Of a stretch of 64,000 nt of DNA, positions 60,301-64,000 are shown piece after piece. Position 1 is the first letter of the stretch, and each line of letters opens with the position of its first letter. The translations under genes were made by a program, and so were the position numbers. Below the pieces are notes generated by a model. It made no database searches. It had not been told where the DNA came from and saw only the letters and a list, made by a program, of their open reading frames with translations. This stretch comes from Vanilla planifolia (Eukaryota; Streptophyta; Magnoliopsida; Asparagales; Orchidaceae): contig JAIUJO010000141.1 in assembly GCA_023846275.1 (NCBI GenBank), positions 1,260,001 through 1,324,000 on the forward strand. The letters are read 5' to 3'.

Positions 60301-63300
60301 ATAACAAAATATTATTTTAATATTAATTAAACATATTTTGAAATAAAAATATGATAAATAAAGGAGATATAATATGTCCATATCAAAGTGACTTAAAGGC
60401 CACATCAAATAAGAGTTTGAGCTACTTAATAATATAATAAAATAAAAATAAAAGTATTAACGACAAGGGTCAATTACAGGCAAAAGTTTCCTTCCAATGT
60501 ACTAAGGAGATCAAAGTTTATATTCTTAGTTATCAAATTAGATAGGATTAAAAAATACTTATAAGGCATCCCAAATTTTTGAAATGTAAAATATTTCAAA
60601 AAAATTAAAAAAATAGTTTGCTAGAGGTTATCAAGATAAGTCCATCAAAGTTTATTTCATCTTGATCGTACCTCATTTAGATTTACAACAAATGTTAGAA
60701 GTAAATCATGTGAAATCTTTTTTAAACCAAATGGGATTGACATATATGTCTCATGATAAAAGATTTAGAGTAACATAGTAATATAACCAAATCAAGGTGA
60801 AACTTAAAAGAAATGGTATAAATTCATAAGAAATGTTTTTGAAGACATTGGGCAGGCCAAATAGAACACCTTTGATCATCAAATTAAATATAAAAAAATA
60901 AGTTATGAAAAAACCCAAAACCCTAGAAACTAAAATATTCAATGATGCAAAACTAAATATTTAATTTGATGGAGCACATCAAGTTGAGTCTAATGAAATC
61001 TCCTTCATCTCGATCACACTTAATTTACAATGAATGTGAATTAACAAAGCATGGAAGAAAAAATACTAATAAATAATTATTTTAATATTAAATAAATATA
61101 TATTAAAGTTGAAATGCGATAGATTAAAGAAATATAATATAAGCATATCAAAATGATGAAAAATGTCACATGAGAGGAGATGTTTAGTTACATATTACTG
61201 TAACTAAATAAAAATAAAAATACTTGAGGGAATGAAATAGTTTTATTGACATTTTCTTCATCTTGATTAGACATGGTTTAGAGTTATTCTAGTTACAAAT
61301 GCAAATAATCATAAATTATAATAAATTGTTCTTGGAAATTAACAAAATATATATTTCCATTGAAATAAAAGAAATCGAAGCAAATTTAATATGTCAAAGT
61401 TAATATGATGTAATGATCATAATAGAGAAGATTTAGATTTATAGTATAAGAATATGATAATTATATTAGAATGTTGCATTAAAAGATACTGAGTCAATCA
61501 ATTGTGGGCTCCTTGATTATCAAATCAAATTTGAATCAAAATATATCCTAAAAAAAGGAAAAACTGTAGGTTGTAAAATATTTAAAATTATTAAAATTTA
61601 TATTAAGTTGGACAGAGTAAGTCAAGAGGACTCCAACAATGTTTTTTTGTCTTGATTCTTCAACATTTGGAATTACTGAGAATTTAAAAATAAAATTAGC
61701 ATAAATATTACTATATTATCATTCAAATGTTATATAAATATATGTTAAAGTAGAAATGAGATAAATTTAGCTAATGCAATATGTCTATGTGCAAGATGTA
61801 CAGGTCACACAAGAGAAGACTTTGAGTTATAGTCATATAATAAAATCTATTGGAAAAGTTTGAAAAAAAGAGATAAATTATACAACAAGGCTACATTTTG
61901 AGATGCAAAGGATGTCAAGTGTGATATTCTAAATCATCAAATCAAGTACAAATCAAAATGTCATTAAGCCTATACAAAGTATAAAAAATAAAAAAGTAAA
62001 AGTTTTAAAGTAAATATCTAATGTATAGATTTCTTTTAAAGGAGTTTAATGATGTTTCATAATTCTAGTTTGGACCAAGTGAAGAATTAGTATTGTATTG
62101 AGAATTCAATAAATCAAATAGTAATAAATTATTACTATAAAATAAACCAAATATAAATTGAAAATATAGCACAAATTGAATCAATATAAAATTAGAAAAT
62201 CATTGAGATATAAATGTATCATAAGAGAAGATTTTTTCTTACATAGTAATATAACCAAATCAAACTTAATAATTTGGAAAAATGAGATATTTATGTGAGA
62301 AAATTTATTTATAATATACTAAGGATATTAAGTGTAACATCTTAATTCATTAAATCAACTACTAATCAAATTACTCATAAGGCTAGCCAGCACTTATGAA
62401 TTAAAAAAATTGAAAATATTAAGAAAAAAAAAATTTTTGGATAGAATTCACTGAGATAAATCTAACAATATTTATTATGTTTTTAATAGATGTTTTTTGA
62501 ATTACTACAAATTATCAAAAAATCAAGTTTTAAAAAATTATTATTTTAAGGCTTTGTGAATTAATATTAAAGCAAAAATGTGATAAATTTAAGCTATGTA
62601 ATATAAGAAAATCGAAAGAAAGATACGGTCACAAATTAGATAGTTTGGAGTGACATAGTAATATAACCAGATAAAAGAAAGAGTTCAATGGAAGAGATAA
62701 ATTTTGCAGAAGAGTTGCATTCCATGATGCTACAAAGATTAAGTGTAATATCCTCGATTATGAAATAATTTTTGAAACAAAATTTCTTATATAGTATGCT
62801 AAAATACTCAAAATGAAAACATTTAAAAATAAAAATAATTATGTAGTTAGATAGAGAACATCGAGATGAGTCCAATAATTATTATTTCATCTTAATTTGA
62901 CCTACACTAGAATTAATGTAAAGTACTAAAGAAAATAAATATAAATAATAACAATTTTTTTTTAAGATTAAGTAAATATATATTATCACTGTAATGACAT
63001 AAATCAAAGTAATGTAATATAACTAATTCAAAATGACACAAAGGTTATATGAGAAGAGATTTTGATTGAATTAATAATATTAAAGCAAAATATTTGAAGA
63101 ACTTATATCCATTATTTGGCAAAGTATCATTCCATAATATTAAGAAGATTCCATGCAAACTCTACATTATAAATAAGGTACTATCAAAATATTTCTTAAA
63201 GCCACAAAAACCATGGAAAATAAAATTTTTTGAATAATAGAAATAAATATTTATTTGGATAAATCTTATCATGTCCAAAGACATTTGTTTTGTCTACATT

Positions 63301-64000
63301 AAATACAAATAACCAAAAAACTTTTTATTTAAAAATTTAGTAGATGTACATATTAATGCTAAAATATAATAAATTGAAGTAATCTAATATTACTAAATCA
63401 AAGCAATATAATGGTATCATAATATGGAAATAAGATTTTTAGAGTAATGTAACTAAATCAAAAAGATACATATTAAAAAAATTAAATTGTATGGAAAAGT
63501 TACATACAAAGATGTTGAGGAGATTGATTGAAACATCCTCGTTCATCAATTCAATCACTAATGAAAATGTCTAATAAAACATGCTTAAGTACTAAAAAAT
63601 AAAACCTTTAGAAATACAAAAGTGATATTTTGTTTGAGAGCTCATTGAAGGGAGTTTAGTGACCTTTTTTGTCTCCATCGAATCTCATTTGGAATTTCAT
63701 GAATTAACAAATTAAAACAGCATAAATAACTATTGGTATTAGGAATATATGTTAAAGATAAAATAAAAAGAAAATTAAGCAACATAAGAAAAAGATTTAA
63801 AAATAACAACATTACAAAATAATATAAACAAATGAAAGAAAAATATTTCAAGAGATAAGATAAGTTATGAAAGATAACTACTGTACAAGATCTTAAGGAG
63901 ATCGATTGTAACTTCTTCTGCTTTTGAATAAGATACATATTTAGATGTATTTTAAAATGTGCAATATACATAGAAAAAAAATTTAGAAAATATAAAAATT
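54375..64000 (+). repeat. ~415-bp tandem repeat array, block F3, part 4 (forward, runs off the window)
   Basis: Landmarks lie near 55,128, 55,583, 55,997, 56,417, 56,834, 57,657, 58,067, 58,473, 58,844 (truncated), 59,041, 59,677, 60,101, 60,514, 60,864, 61,502, 61,917, 62,330, 62,741, 63,152, 63,527 and 63,906. Spacing is again mostly 405-425 bp. The array does not end within the window. Chance minus-strand open frames (59,247-59,444, 60,751-60,942, 62,636-62,875, 63,642-63,971) show no protein motif. Confidence 0.9.
55501..55575 (+). repeat. Recent 37-bp tandem duplication inside a unit
   Basis: The stretch running from tatacaag through aaagctgcattctaaa occurs at 55,507-55,530 and again at 55,544-55,567, identical over 24 bases and 37 bp apart. 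The flanks are also similar (gatatatta and gatctaata). The identity is far above that between neighbouring units, so the event is recent. Confidence 0.85.

Noticed and set aside
63642-63971. 109-codon open frame on the minus strand, the longest in the array
   Set aside because: It lies inside the tandem repeat, is rich in Phe, Leu, Ile, Tyr and Ser, and has no recognisable motif. Its openness is explained by the A-rich opposite strand.
4985-64000. CRISPR-like array
   Set aside because: The recurring boxes are parts of a long, diverged unit; there are no short identical repeats with uniform unique spacers and no cas genes.
1-64000. Fungal repeat-induced point mutation, or organelle DNA, as the cause of the extreme AT content
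   Set aside because: Organelle genes are absent. Fungal RIP remains possible in principle, but the long in-register array, frequent indels and plant-like chromovirus motifs fit plant heterochromatin better.

Overview
The window reads as gene-free, very AT-rich nuclear heterochromatin, most likely from a large plant genome. That assignment rests on a decayed Ty3/gypsy retrotransposon whose pol motifs resemble plant chromoviruses, on apparent methyl-CpG decay in the repeats, and on the absence of any intact gene, tRNA, rRNA or organelle gene. The species cannot be named from the sequence. I found no functional protein-coding gene; the few open frames of 60-110 codons are either relic pieces of the retroelement or chance frames inside repeats.

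Layout. (1) 1-100: a fragment of the main repeat, forward. (2) 105-1,435: two diverged direct copies of a ~290-bp sequence set about 1,045 bp apart, with unrecognised sequence between. (3) 1,440-4,724, minus strand: a decayed Ty3/gypsy element in the order gag, zinc knuckle, reverse transcriptase, RNase H, integrase, full of stops and frameshifts. (4) 4,985-64,000: an old tandem array with a unit of about 415 bp and roughly 130 diverged units. It is interrupted once, at 12,300-18,745, by a 6.4-kb block that contains a second, unrelated tandem repeat (four units of 700-737 bp, 15,045-18,010).

Here 'forward' means that the landmark box catcctcgatcatcaaat reads on the + strand. The array changes direction several times: reverse 4,985-8,540; forward 8,550-12,300 and 18,748-22,476; reverse 22,478-27,620; forward 27,645-64,000. 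The switches can be placed within about 2-25 bp. One sits on a perfect short palindrome, and a tiny inversion at 40,583-40,675 is bounded by 8-bp inverted repeats.

Each 415-bp unit has recognisable parts: an internally duplicated box (aatataaccaaatcaaag, twice, ~60 bp apart), the landmark box, an A-rich spacer, a short inverted repeat around catcgagatgag, and an AT palindrome (aataataaattattatt). Units are often shortened to 240-350 bp or enlarged to 465-545 bp by partial duplication, as expected from unequal exchange followed by long decay. The most interesting content is this satellite-like family: its unit architecture, its orientation flips, and its possible origin. Unit spacings were read by eye and not computed, so each may be off by a few bases.
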